A stretch of DNA of 26,901 nt from Candidatus Eiseniibacteriota bacterium (GTDB taxonomy: Bacteria; Eisenbacteria; RBG-16-71-46): NCBI GenBank assembly GCA_903921835.1, contig CAIXRL010000347.1, positions 1 to 26,901 of the forward strand, in the 5' to 3' direction. Both the position numbers and the translations under genes were made by a program. The notes beneath the pieces are model-generated. The model was not told the origin of the DNA. It saw only the letters and a program-made list of their open reading frames with translations, and ran no database searches. Positions 16,667 to 24,648 of the stretch are shown piece after piece; position 1 is the first letter of the stretch; each line of letters opens with the position of its first letter.

Positions 16667-17281
16667 ATGAGCCCGCGCGAGAAGGCCGAAGTCACGCGCT
16701 GCCCCTGGCCCCGCAAGGGCAATCCGCTCTACGTCGCATACCACGACGAGGAGTGGGGCGTGCCCGAGCACGACGACCGCGCGCTGTTCGAGAAGCTCAT
16801 CCTGGACGGCGCGCAGGCGGGGCTGTCGTGGGAGACCATCCTGAACAAGCGCGAGAACTACCGCCGCGCGTTCGACGGCTTCGTGCCCGAGACCGTGGCG
16901 CGCTACGACAAGCGCAAGATCGCGTCGCTCATGGCCGACCCCGGCATCGTGCGCAACCGCGTCAAGATCGAGTCCGCCGTCGGCAACGCCCGCGCCTTCC
17001 TGAAGATGCGCGAGGTCGAGGGCAGCTTCGACCGCTGGCTGTGGGCGCACGTGGACGGTGTGCCGCTCGTGAACAGGTGGCGCGCGGTGAGCGAGATTCC
17101 CGCCGAGACGCCGGTCTCGATCGCGATCTCGAAGGAGCTCAAGCGCCTTGGCTTTCGCTTCGTGGGTCCGACCATCATCTACGCGTGGATGCAGGCGATC
17201 GGCATGGTGAACGACCACCTGCTGACCTGCTTCCGCTACGCCGAGGTCGGCAGTATGCGCAGGGCGCGGAGCTGGAAGTGA
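16667..17281 (+). CDS. tag: DNA-3-methyladenine glycosylase I
   Basis: The 204-residue protein is a full-length Tag enzyme, which excises 3-methyladenine from alkylated DNA to begin base excision repair. The N-terminus TRCPW and YVAYHDEEWG supply C12 and H26. The middle carries the conserved LFEKLILDGAQAGLSWETILNKRENYRRAF block. Near the C-terminus, GPTIIYAWMQAIGMVNDHLLTCFRY supplies H184 and C188. Together these match the Cys-His-His-Cys zinc site of E. coli Tag, including the H-x3-C spacing. Its TGA overlaps the GTG of the next gene (GTGA), so the two are translationally coupled. Confidence 0.95.
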   Translation: MSPREKAEVTRCPWPRKGNPLYVAYHDEEWGVPEHDDRALFEKLILDGAQAGLSWETILNKRENYRRAFDGFVPETVARYDKRKIASLMADPGIVRNRVKIESAVGNARAFLKMREVEGSFDRWLWAHVDGVPLVNRWRAVSEIPAETPVSIAISKELKRLGFRFVGPTIIYAWMQAIGMVNDHLLTCFRYAEVGSMRRARSWK

Positions 17282-18051
17282 GCGCGAACCGCACGCTGCT
17301 CGACGCCTGCGCCGAGCTGGCGCTGCTCGCGGGAGCGCACGCGCTGTCGCACTACTCGCCCGCGATCGCGGTGGACGTGAAGGCCGACGGCTCGCCCGTG
17401 ACGCGCGCCGACCGCGAGGCCGAGCAGTTCGCGCGCGAGTGGCTCGCCAGGCGCTTCCCCGGCGACGCGGTGCTCGGCGAGGAGTTCGGCGCCGGCGGAG
17501 CGAGTGGCGCCGGCCGGCGCTGGGTGATCGATCCCATTGACGGCACCAGGTCGTTCGTGAAGGGCGTGCCGCTGTGGGGCACGCTCATCGCCGTGATGGA
17601 GGGCGACGACGTGCTGGCCGGGGCCGCGAACTTTCCCGCCTGCGGTGAGTGGATCGCCGCCGCGCGCGGCGAGGGCGCGTGGTGGAACGGCTCGCGCGCG
17701 AGCGTCTCGAGCGTCGCATCGCTCGGTGCCGCGACGTTGCTGCACACCGGCACGCCGTTTGGCGACGCCGCGCGCCGCGCGCGCTGGGACGCGCTCGCCG
17801 ACCGCGCCGACACCGTGCGCACGTGGGGCGACTGCTTCGGCTACCTGATGGTGGCCACCGGGCGCGCCGAGGTGATGATGGACCCGGTGCTGAACGTCTG
17901 GGATGCCGCCTCGGTCATGGTGATCGTCGAGGAAGCCGGCGGCACGTTCACGGACTGGACCGGCGCGCGCACCGCCGACGGCATTGGCGGCATCGCCACC
18001 AACGCCGCGCTGGCGGGCGAGGTGCGCGCGGGGTTGTGCGGGTTGGCGTGA
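17278..18051 (+). CDS. Inositol monophosphatase-family phosphatase, probably histidinol-phosphatase
   Basis: The 257-residue protein has all three metal-binding signatures of the IMPase superfamily: GEEFG (E68/E69), WVIDPIDGTRSFVKG (D85, D88, T90) and VWDAASVMVIVEEAGG (D209). The DGSPVTRADREAE segment near the N-terminus also fits. Length and the F-V-K-G-V-P-L-W-G-T block resemble HisN-type histidinol-phosphate phosphatases more than SuhB or CysQ, but the substrate cannot be fixed from sequence and no his genes are nearby. The start is GTG at 17278, overlapping the tag stop. A decayed copy of its 3' end lies at 20780-21025. Confidence 0.9.
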   Translation: MSANRTLLDACAELALLAGAHALSHYSPAIAVDVKADGSPVTRADREAEQFAREWLARRFPGDAVLGEEFGAGGASGAGRRWVIDPIDGTRSFVKGVPLWGTLIAVMEGDDVLAGAANFPACGEWIAAARGEGAWWNGSRASVSSVASLGAATLLHTGTPFGDAARRARWDALADRADTVRTWGDCFGYLMVATGRAEVMMDPVLNVWDAASVMVIVEEAGGTFTDWTGARTADGIGGIATNAALAGEVRAGLCGLA

Positions 18052-18436
18052 GCGCGCAATCGCCACACTGAGGTTCGGGCGCTTGCGAGACCAGCGCGGC
18101 GGTTTCCCAGCCCGGGACGCAGCACATCGACACCTGGCGTCGAAGTCCCCACGTGACGTCGTTTCGACAAGAGACACGCGCGCTCCGCAGCGGGACGGCC
18201 TCCCGGGGCGCTCCCCTTCGCTGACGCCTGGCGGAGCGGCGTGGGGCGGGGAATGTCCAGCCCTCAGAACCGTTGCGCTGACGCGATGGCCCCTTGCTCG
18301 ACGAACCGTCGGCGCGCGTTCCGGCCTGCGCGCGCCGACGGTGCTGCACGATGGTGGGGAAACCGCCGTCCCCGCTGTGCGGAAGGACACCTGGCGTGGA
18401 ACGAGTCGCCCTCGCGCTCCGCGGCCGGAATCGAGG
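18052..18436. other. Intergenic region between converging genes
   Basis: No gene is supported in these 385 bases between the converging phosphatase and propeller genes. The only clear structure is the long inverted repeat at 18305-18342. Open frames that cross it give Arg/Pro-rich translations without family resemblance. Base composition is slightly less GC-skewed toward third positions than in the flanking genes, as expected for non-coding DNA. Confidence 0.5.
18305..18342. repeat. Perfect 14-bp inverted repeat, possible bidirectional terminator
   Basis: ACCGTCGGCGCGCG (18305-18318) and its exact complement (18329-18342) flank a 10-nt loop. The repeat sits between two converging genes, which suggests termination, although no U-run follows on either strand and each stop codon is roughly 95-250 bp away. 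Confidence 0.6.
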
Positions 18437-20647
18437 CTACTCGAGGACCACCAGCTTCCGGGTCAGTCTCGCCCCCCCAGTCTCGAGCCGGCAGAAGTAG
18501 CAGCCCGCAGGCCAGCCTTCCGTGCGTACCTGCACCGTGTGAGTACCTGCCGAGCGCGGCTCGCGATCAAGCAACGATGCGACCCGGCGGCCCTGGAGGT
18601 CGTAGATCGCCAGGGTCACGACTTCCGCCGCAGGAAGCGTGAACCGGACCAGCGCGCGCGAGCGCGCCGGGTTGGGGAAGGTCGGGGCAAGCGCCAGCAA
18701 GCGCCTCTCCGCGCCCGCCGGCACATCCAGCAGGGGCGCGCCGCTGAAGACCTCTCCGTAGTACCCCACCGCGACCTCTCGGGCCGTCGGCGAGAACGCC
18801 AGGCCCAGCAGCCACGACCCGGGCGCGACGAGATCCACAACCGATGGCGAGCCCGGCGTGGTGATTCCCTCGACCAGCCCGGTCGTCGAGCCGTCGGCCT
18901 GCAGCCGCGCGCCCGCGAACTGCGCCGGCGTCATGTCCGGACGGACGACGTCGAACCATGCCGTGGAATCGGCCTGCAGGAAGACGCTCCACGTCAGCCC
19001 TGAGTCTCGGGAGACGAACACCTCGCCGTTGTCCGTTACGGCCATGCCATCACTTGGGTCCCGGAAGGTGACCCCGCGCACCACGCCGCTGCCCGGGGCA
19101 GTGACCTGCGCCCAGTGCTTGCCGCCGTCGACCGTCCGCCCGATGAGGCTGCTGTAGGCCTGCCGGCCGCCGAGCCAGACGTGCAGCGAGTCGAGCGCGC
19201 ACACGCAACTCCAGTACCACGCTTCCCCGGCCGGCTGTTCGGTCCACGTTGCACCGCCGTCGCGGGAGCGGCAGACCTGGGAGTTGCCGCTCGGCTGGAT
19301 GACGACCCAGCCGTTCAGCGAGTCCGCGAAGTCCAGGCCGTTCGGGTGCCCGGCGAGCGGCGGCGTCACCGGTGTCCAGGACCCGCCGCCGTCCTTGCTG
19401 CGCATGATCCCGGGGGCATTGATGCCGCAGGCCCAGGCGCGATTCGGACCCTGCGTCCTGACGCACTCGTACTCGGCGACGTCCGAGGCCGGGATCCAAC
19501 TCTCGCTCCACGAGACGCCGCCATCGGCGCTGTGCAGAACGAGTCCGTAGTCGCCGACGGCGATCGCGTGCAGGCTGTCGCCAAAGGCCACGTCCCGGAT
19601 CGCGTTGCTCGTCGTCGTCATCTGGCTCCAACCCGGGCCCGACGTCGCACCAGTTCCGGGCCGCACCGGCGCCGGGGCGCGCAGGAGCGTCCCGCAGATT
19701 CCTCCGGCCCACGCCGTCGTCTCGCGGACCGCGACGGCCAGCAGTCGGTTCGCCACGGGGTTGGCCTGTGCGCTCCACGTCTGCCCCGCATCCGACGTGA
19801 CCAGGATCGTGCCCTCGGCTCCGACCGCGAATCCGTGACCTGTCGGGTCGAGGCTCACCGCCGAGAGCGACGGCCACGTGGTGGGTGTGGCGATCGACTG
19901 CCAGTGGGCGCCGCCATCGGTGGTGAAGGAGATGTTCGCACTGCCGGGCAGCGATGTCGCGAGGTTCCCGACCACGCAGCCGTGCAGCGTGTCCGAGAAG
20001 GCGATCCCGCTGTACCAGCCCGCCGGCCCGAACAGGCGTGTCCAGTTCGCGCCGCCGTCCACCGTCTCGTAGATGGCGTTCGTGAACCCAGCCATCCACC
20101 CGCGCATCGGCGTCACGAACTGGATGCAGACCGGCTCCCAGCCCGGTTCGTGGTCCACCGTCCAGTTGACGCCGCCGTCGGTGGTCCGCAGCACCAGGTT
20201 CTCGCCCGAGACCCAGCCGTGCAGCTCGTCGAAGAAGAAGATGTCGTCGAACCAACTGCCCGGGAGGACGAAGTTGGTGTTCCAGGTGCGGCCACCGTCG
20301 TGAGTGCGCAGAATGGCTCCCGAGTAGCCGCCGGAAAATCCCCAGCCCTCCGCCTGGTTCAGGAACTGGAGACGCCAGATGCCGAGCCCTGCAGGCACGA
20401 CGCAAGCGTCCCAGGTGGCCCCGCCGTTGTCGGTGCGATAGGTGCCCGCGGTGGTGGCCAGCCAGCCGTGTACTCCGTCCTTGAGCACGCAGACGTCCGT
20501 GATGTTGCCGCGGAAGTCGCCCGCGCGCACCCGCGTCCATGAATCGGCGCGAGCGGAAGGCGTTCCAAACAGTGGGCAGATGAGGAGGAGAAGAATCAGT
20601 GAACGGCTCGCCGGGCGGACAGCGCACCTCATGAAGGAGTGGTCCAT
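18437..20647 (-). CDS. Secreted YCF48/Asp-box beta-propeller protein with FlgD-Ig-like C-terminal tail
   Basis: The 736-residue protein has a signal peptide (hydrophobic RSLILLLLICPLF, cleavage near SARA|DS). It then contains at least eleven Asp-box-like repeats of the form S/T-x-D-G-G-x-T-W (for example TDNGGATW, THDGGRTW, TTDGGVNW, SADGGVSW, SRDGGATW, TVDGGKHW), interspersed with LHGWV/GWxxG segments. This is the YCF48/sialidase-like propeller fold, probably two propellers. The last 85 or so residues (FPNPARSRALVRFTLPAAEVVTLAIYDLQGRRVASLLD) match the FlgD-Ig/Por-secretion-like tail used as a C-terminal sorting or anchoring domain in FCB-group bacteria. Function and ligand are unknown. The ATG at 20647 has GGAGG 7 nt upstream; the ATG five codons later has no site. 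Confidence 0.85.
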   Translation of the reverse strand: MDHSFMRCAVRPASRSLILLLLICPLFGTPSARADSWTRVRAGDFRGNITDVCVLKDGVHGWLATTAGTYRTDNGGATWDACVVPAGLGIWRLQFLNQAEGWGFSGGYSGAILRTHDGGRTWNTNFVLPGSWFDDIFFFDELHGWVSGENLVLRTTDGGVNWTVDHEPGWEPVCIQFVTPMRGWMAGFTNAIYETVDGGANWTRLFGPAGWYSGIAFSDTLHGCVVGNLATSLPGSANISFTTDGGAHWQSIATPTTWPSLSAVSLDPTGHGFAVGAEGTILVTSDAGQTWSAQANPVANRLLAVAVRETTAWAGGICGTLLRAPAPVRPGTGATSGPGWSQMTTTSNAIRDVAFGDSLHAIAVGDYGLVLHSADGGVSWSESWIPASDVAEYECVRTQGPNRAWACGINAPGIMRSKDGGGSWTPVTPPLAGHPNGLDFADSLNGWVVIQPSGNSQVCRSRDGGATWTEQPAGEAWYWSCVCALDSLHVWLGGRQAYSSLIGRTVDGGKHWAQVTAPGSGVVRGVTFRDPSDGMAVTDNGEVFVSRDSGLTWSVFLQADSTAWFDVVRPDMTPAQFAGARLQADGSTTGLVEGITTPGSPSVVDLVAPGSWLLGLAFSPTAREVAVGYYGEVFSGAPLLDVPAGAERRLLALAPTFPNPARSRALVRFTLPAAEVVTLAIYDLQGRRVASLLDREPRSAGTHTVQVRTEGWPAGCYFCRLETGGARLTRKLVVLE

Positions 20648-20779
20648 GACACACCTCCGAAGCGGCGGTTCACGAGACGGATTGTCAGCGCTCCGCCACG
20701 CGGCGGATTGTAACGCCGCCCGTCCGTGGCTTACCAAGTGTTCGCTGCGGAGCAGATTGGGGCGGCAATCGAGTATCCG

Positions 20780-21025
20780 CTTCCCGACCGCGGCGGGACC
20801 GCGCGCACGTGGGGCGATTGCGTCGGCTACCTCCCAGGTGGCCGCGCCGAGGGGATGATGGACCTGTGCCCGAACGTCTGGGACGCCGCATTGGTCATGG
20901 TGATGGTCGAGGAGGCGGGCGGGGTCTTCACGGACTGGAACGGCGAGCGAAGGGCAAGCGGGGTCGGTGGGATCGCCACCAACGCGGCGCTGGCGGGCGA
21001 GGTGCGCGGGGGGTTGTGCGGGTAG
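20780..21025 (+). pseudogene. Remnant of the 3' end of an IMPase-family gene
   Basis: The frame from 20780 to the TAG at 21023-21025 encodes a sequence about 75% identical (roughly 60 of 81 residues by eye) to the C-terminal third of the phosphatase at 17278-18051, including RTWGDC, MMD, NVWDAA and GGIATNAALAGEV. The N-terminal two thirds, with the GEE and DPIDGT metal sites, are missing, and two codons are deleted after GYL. No family sequence precedes 20780. The final 52 nt (20972-21023) match the intact gene (17992-18043) at 50 positions, a closer match than the rest of the fragment. The 130 bp between this and the propeller start hold no recognised feature. Confidence 0.82.
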
Positions 21026-21099
21026 GGGGCGGGTGTCGGGGTGTCCTCTCCGGATGACGTGGAGGCGGCGGAGCATCCGGACGCCCACAAGTGACATTA

Positions 21100-21157
21100 G
21101 GACAATGGAGATGCGAGCGCTCCGGCCGCTTCAGCTGCCGGGGCGCTCGCATTGTCC
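21100..21157. repeat. Long bulged inverted repeat upstream of a secreted-protein gene
   Basis: GGACAATG (21100-21107) and CGAGCGC (21114-21120) together complement GCGCTCGCATTGTCC (21143-21157), giving 15 bp with a 6-nt bulge (21108-21113) and a GC-rich loop. It lies 130 bp before the next start codon and just after the phosphatase remnant. It could be a terminator-like or regulatory RNA hairpin; no U-tract follows. Confidence 0.55.
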
Positions 21158-21290
21158 AGGTCAATGCGCCCCAGTTCGCAGCATGAGAGCCGGGGAAGTT
21201 GTAGCATTGATACAGAAAGCGGACCCCTCGGTGGCGAACTGGTCCCGGGTCTGGCGAAGCGAGCCACGTACCGCTCGAGAGAAGGTCGGC

Positions 21291-23123
21291 ATGTCGAGAA
21301 GGATCTGCATCAGCCTGGGACTCGCAACGGTCCTCCTCTGCATGACGCCGAGTTTCGCACTGGCCGATTGGCAATCCGGCGGAACGCCCGTGGCTGCGGT
21401 GACCGGCGAACAGCTCTGGCCGCAGCTGGCTCCGGATGGCAGTGGCGGTGTGTTTTCGATGTGGACGGAAGCCGAGAACTTGCGCTTGCAACACATCACT
21501 CGGGATGGCGGCTACAAATCCGGCTGGCCGCAAACCGGCATGGAAGTACCGCCCGGCGCCCGGGCCGACGTGCACTGGAGCATCAGCACGGTCGGTCCCG
21601 TCGAGGACGGCGAGGGCGGCGTATACGTGGTCGATTTCGAGGGCGGTCCTTGCTGGGCGCACTGCAGCTCGGAACGGAGCGGACCCGTCTACGTCACGAG
21701 GATCACGCGGGGTGGCGAGCTCTCCCGCGGCTGGGGCATTCAGGGCGTGCAGATGCGTCCGCTGGTGTATGACTCCTGGATGCGTGAGCGGCTGGCGATC
21801 GCCCCTGATGCGCGGCACGGTGTGTTCGCGGCCTGGGTGAACTGGGGACTTGTCACCAACGGCGTCCCCGCCGCGAGCCGCCTGATCGTCCAGGATGTCG
21901 CGCCGGATGGGGCGATGCAATGGGGAGAGGCCGGAGTCGTGATCGAGAGTGTTGTTGATCCGAGCCAGGCTCCCGTTCTCAGGCCTGACGGTGCGGGTGG
22001 CGCACTCGTGTTCTGGGGAGAAGTGGATTCCACGGACGGCGCGACTCGCGTACACGGACAGCACCTGTCCGCAAGCGGGCAGGCGCTGTGGGGAGCGCCG
22101 GGCCGGACAGTCTCCCGGCTTCCGCTCACCCCCGGGGCGCGGCCGCTCGCGGTGAGCGACGGCGGACGCGGAGCCATCGTGGCATGGTCGAGCGGTGTCG
22201 ATCCCACCCGCAGGCTGGTCGCGGTACGCATCACCGATCGGGGCGACCTGCCGTGGTCGCGGGCCGCATCCCTTCGGGGTGGCGGTGGGCCGGTCTCGGG
22301 GCTGCAGTTGGCCACGACGCGCGCTGGCGGCGCGATAGCAGTCTGGTTGAATGCTGGCTCGACGCTGGCTCCCGGCTGCTACGCACAGCGGGTTTCGACC
22401 GGTGGCCAGGTGAACTGGGCCCGCGATGGTGTGCCTGTCTGCACGGCGCCCGATGGCCATGGGCCGCCCGTGCTGGTGAGCGACGGACGTGACGGCGCCT
22501 ACGTTGCGTGGTCGGATTCCCGAGCAACCGGCAAGCTGTACGCGCTCCGCCTCGACTCCCGCGGGCACGTCGCAAGGGGCTGGGAGCCGGACGGCAGCGT
22601 CGTCGCCGGCTGGCAGGATGCGGCCGGGAACGTGACGTCCCTGATTGACGGCCCCTGGCTCGTCGCCACGGGTGACGGCGCGGCGATGGTGTCGTGGGAT
22701 TCCTACCAGCGGGTCCTGAGCCGCACCGACCCGATCTCCATCGAACAGTCATTCGTCATGCGACTGATGCCCGACGGCCCTGCTGTGCCGTCGACGCTGT
22801 TGTTGCTGCGCGCCCTGCCCGCCGGAAGTTCGGACGGGCCCTCGCGCGACGCGCTGCCGGCCTTCGCACTCCATGGCGTGCGCCCGAACCCGGCGCCCAC
22901 CGGTGCGGTCGTCAGCTTCGTGCTGTCCGACGCGCAGCCGGCGTCGCTCGAGCTCTTCGACGTTGCGGGGCGATGCGTGTGGTCTCGTGACGTGAGTGTG
23001 CTTGGGCCAGGCGAGCATGCGGTTCGTTTGCGGGACGGTGCATGGTCGCCGCCGGGGTTCTACATGGTGAGGCTCACGCAGGGTGAACGCAGGGCCACGA
23101 CGCGGGTGGCGATCGTTCATTGA
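21291..23123 (+). CDS. Secreted repeat protein with FlgD-Ig-like C-terminal tail, function unknown
   Basis: The 610-residue protein has a signal peptide (MSRRICISLGLATVLLCMTPSFALA|DW). At least eight repeats follow with the core D-G-x-G-G-A/V-x-x-x-W, spaced roughly 50-70 residues apart (DGSGGVFSMW, DARHGVFAAW, DGAGGALVFW, DGGRGAIVAW, TRAGGAIAVW, DGRDGAYVAW, DGAAMVSW and a variant DGEGGVYVVD). This suggests a beta-propeller. The last 85 residues (GVRPNPAPTGAVVSFVLSDAQPASLELFDVAGRCVW) are the same tail type as in the divergent propeller gene. The ATG at 21291 was chosen for the signal peptide and the AAGG shortly upstream; the frame is open further upstream without coding character. No enzymatic motif is visible. 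Confidence 0.8.
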   Translation: MSRRICISLGLATVLLCMTPSFALADWQSGGTPVAAVTGEQLWPQLAPDGSGGVFSMWTEAENLRLQHITRDGGYKSGWPQTGMEVPPGARADVHWSISTVGPVEDGEGGVYVVDFEGGPCWAHCSSERSGPVYVTRITRGGELSRGWGIQGVQMRPLVYDSWMRERLAIAPDARHGVFAAWVNWGLVTNGVPAASRLIVQDVAPDGAMQWGEAGVVIESVVDPSQAPVLRPDGAGGALVFWGEVDSTDGATRVHGQHLSASGQALWGAPGRTVSRLPLTPGARPLAVSDGGRGAIVAWSSGVDPTRRLVAVRITDRGDLPWSRAASLRGGGGPVSGLQLATTRAGGAIAVWLNAGSTLAPGCYAQRVSTGGQVNWARDGVPVCTAPDGHGPPVLVSDGRDGAYVAWSDSRATGKLYALRLDSRGHVARGWEPDGSVVAGWQDAAGNVTSLIDGPWLVATGDGAAMVSWDSYQRVLSRTDPISIEQSFVMRLMPDGPAVPSTLLLLRALPAGSSDGPSRDALPAFALHGVRPNPAPTGAVVSFVLSDAQPASLELFDVAGRCVWSRDVSVLGPGEHAVRLRDGAWSPPGFYMVRLTQGERRATTRVAIVH

Positions 23124-23156
23124 TGCCGGGCCGCTTCCCGCTGCAAGCCATCTGTA

Positions 23157-23180
23157 CCAACTGTCCCCGTGGCCAGTTGG
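23157..23180. repeat. Inverted repeat CCAACTG / CAGTTGG
   Basis: CCAACTG (23157-23163) and CAGTTGG (23174-23180) flank a 10-nt partly symmetrical spacer. It lies 34 bp after the preceding stop and 14 bp before a perfect palindrome, in the upstream region of the MFS operon. Confidence 0.5.
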
Positions 23181-23193
23181 CGCGACCACGACC

Positions 23194-23215
23194 CAACATG
23201 CCCCGGGGCATGTTG
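23194..23215. promoter_or_regulatory. Perfect 22-bp palindrome, candidate operator
   Basis: CAACATGCCCC is followed directly by its reverse complement GGGGCATGTTG, with no loop. Uninterrupted symmetry fits a dimeric regulator site better than a terminator hairpin. The half-site core AACATGC recurs at 23231-23237 and 23347-23353. It sits about 135 bp upstream of the leader frame and 200 bp before the MFS start. Confidence 0.5.
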
Positions 23216-23349
23216 AGGGTCACGCCGACGAACATGCATCGGAGCACGCTCCACACGTCGCGACCCCCGCCGCGCTCCCCCGCTCCGCCAACGTCCGTGT
23301 AGGATGCCCGCTCGGCATCAGCAACCCGGGCCCGGACCACGGAGGGAAC

Positions 23350-23421
23350 ATGCGAACACGCACCAGACCGCACCGCCCGGCCGTGAAGCGCGTGCGCGTC
23401 GCGGCGGACGCATCCGCGTGA
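23350..23421 (+). CDS. Possible arginine-rich leader peptide upstream of the MFS gene
   Basis: An ATG preceded by GGAGGG (4 nt upstream) opens a 23-codon frame, MRTRTRPHRPAVKRVRVAADASA, with seven Arg/Lys residues. Its TGA overlaps the GTG start of the MFS gene (GTGA). The strong ribosome binding site belongs to this frame, not to the MFS gene, so translation of the transporter is probably coupled to it. It may be a regulatory leader, or simply a device that loads ribosomes. No similar peptide is recognised, and coding status is uncertain. Confidence 0.4.
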   Translation: MRTRTRPHRPAVKRVRVAADASA

Positions 23422-24647
23422 TCCGCGACCGGCTGCGCGAGATCGGCGGCGGGCTGCCGCGCCCGTTTTGGGTGCTGTTCGCAGGCATGTTCGTCAATCG
23501 AATCGGCACGTTCGCGGTGCCGTTCATGGCCATCTACCTCACGCAGGCGCGCCACTTCTCGCTCGCCACCGCCGGCGTGGTCGCTTCACTCTGGGGTGCG
23601 GGTTCCATGATCGCGAGCCCGGTGGGCGGCTACCTCGCGGATCACGTCGGCCGCCGCCGCACCATGGTGGGCGCGCTCGCGCTGGGCGGCTGCGGCATGA
23701 TCGCGCTCGGCTTCGCGCACGGCCTGGCGCAGATCGCGCCGGCCGTCTTCGTGGTGGCGCTCGTCGGCGAGAGCTACCGGCCCGCCATGCAGGCCGCGGT
23801 CGCCGACATCGTGCCCGCCGGGGACCGCATCCGCGCGTACGGGCTCGTGTACTGGGTCATCAACCTCGGCGTCGCGATCGGGCTCACGCTGGGGGGTGTG
23901 CTCGCCGCGCGCTCGTTCCTGCTGCTGTTCGCCGGCGACGGCCTCACGAGCCTGGCCTTCGCGTTCATCGTGTGGCGCGCGCTGCCGGAGACGCGCCCCG
24001 CGCCCGGCGCCCACGGCTCCGCGGTGCGACCGCAGGGGCTCGTGCGCGGCTTCCTCGCGCCGTACCGCGACCGGTCGTTTCTCGCGTTCATCGCCCTCAG
24101 CGCGCTCGTGCTGCTCGTGTTCATGCAGCACGCGACCGCGCTGCCGCTCGACATGGTCGCGCACGGCGTGCCCCGCGCCTCGCTGGGGCTCGTGATGGCC
24201 GTCAACGGCATCCTCATCGTCTTCGTGCAGCCGTTCCTGGCGCCCCGCCTCGCGGCGCGCAACCGCTCCCGCGTGCTCGCGGCCGGCTGCACGCTCGTGG
24301 CCGCGGGATTCGGCCTCAACGCGTTCGCACACGGCGCGGCCACGTTCGCGTTGAACACGGCGTTGTGGACGCTGGGCGAGATCTGCGTGCTGCCGATCGC
24401 CAACGCGGTCGTCGCCGACATCGCGCTGCCCGAACTTCGCGGCCGCTACCAGGGCGCGTACGGCCTGTGCTTCGGCCTCGCAGGTTTCGCCGCGCCGCTC
24501 GCCGGCACGGCGACCCTGCAGCACGCGGGTGCGCGCACGCTGTGGCTGGGCTGCTTCGCCGTCGCCCTCGCGGTGGCCGCGGGGCACCTGGCGCTCGAGC
24601 CGCGCCTCACGCGCCTGCGGATGGCGCGGCTGCGGGCGGGGGGATAG
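23418..24647 (+). CDS. Major facilitator superfamily (MFS) transporter
   Basis: The 409-residue protein has about 12 transmembrane helices. The opening MFVNRIGTFAVPFMAIYLTQ and the loop 2-3 signature GGYLADHVGRRRTM (compare G-x-L-a-D-r-x-G-r-k) are typical of MFS drug or metabolite antiporters of the MdtH/YttB-like group. A central charged loop (RALPETRPAPGAHGSAVRPQG) separates the two halves. The substrate cannot be assigned. GTG at 23418 is preferred because it overlaps the leader frame stop and starts just before the first helix. An in-frame ATG at 23304 would add 38 Arg/Pro/His-rich residues unlike the family. It is followed 1 nt later by the VanW-domain gene, so they form an operon. Confidence 0.85.
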   Translation: MIRDRLREIGGGLPRPFWVLFAGMFVNRIGTFAVPFMAIYLTQARHFSLATAGVVASLWGAGSMIASPVGGYLADHVGRRRTMVGALALGGCGMIALGFAHGLAQIAPAVFVVALVGESYRPAMQAAVADIVPAGDRIRAYGLVYWVINLGVAIGLTLGGVLAARSFLLLFAGDGLTSLAFAFIVWRALPETRPAPGAHGSAVRPQGLVRGFLAPYRDRSFLAFIALSALVLLVFMQHATALPLDMVAHGVPRASLGLVMAVNGILIVFVQPFLAPRLAARNRSRVLAAGCTLVAAGFGLNAFAHGAATFALNTALWTLGEICVLPIANAVVADIALPELRGRYQGAYGLCFGLAGFAAPLAGTATLQHAGARTLWLGCFAVALAVAAGHLALEPRLTRLRMARLRAGG

Positions 24648-24648
24648 C

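Noticed and set aside
20726..21025. A small plus-strand gene for a phosphatase-like protein
   Set aside because: It contains only the C-terminal third of the family, lacks two of the three metal-binding motifs and has no family sequence at its start, so it was treated as a remnant.
23304..23417. An earlier ATG for the MFS transporter
   Set aside because: The extra 38 residues are Arg/Pro/His-rich and unlike MFS N-termini, the ATG has only a weak site, and the strong ribosome binding site nearby belongs to a different frame.
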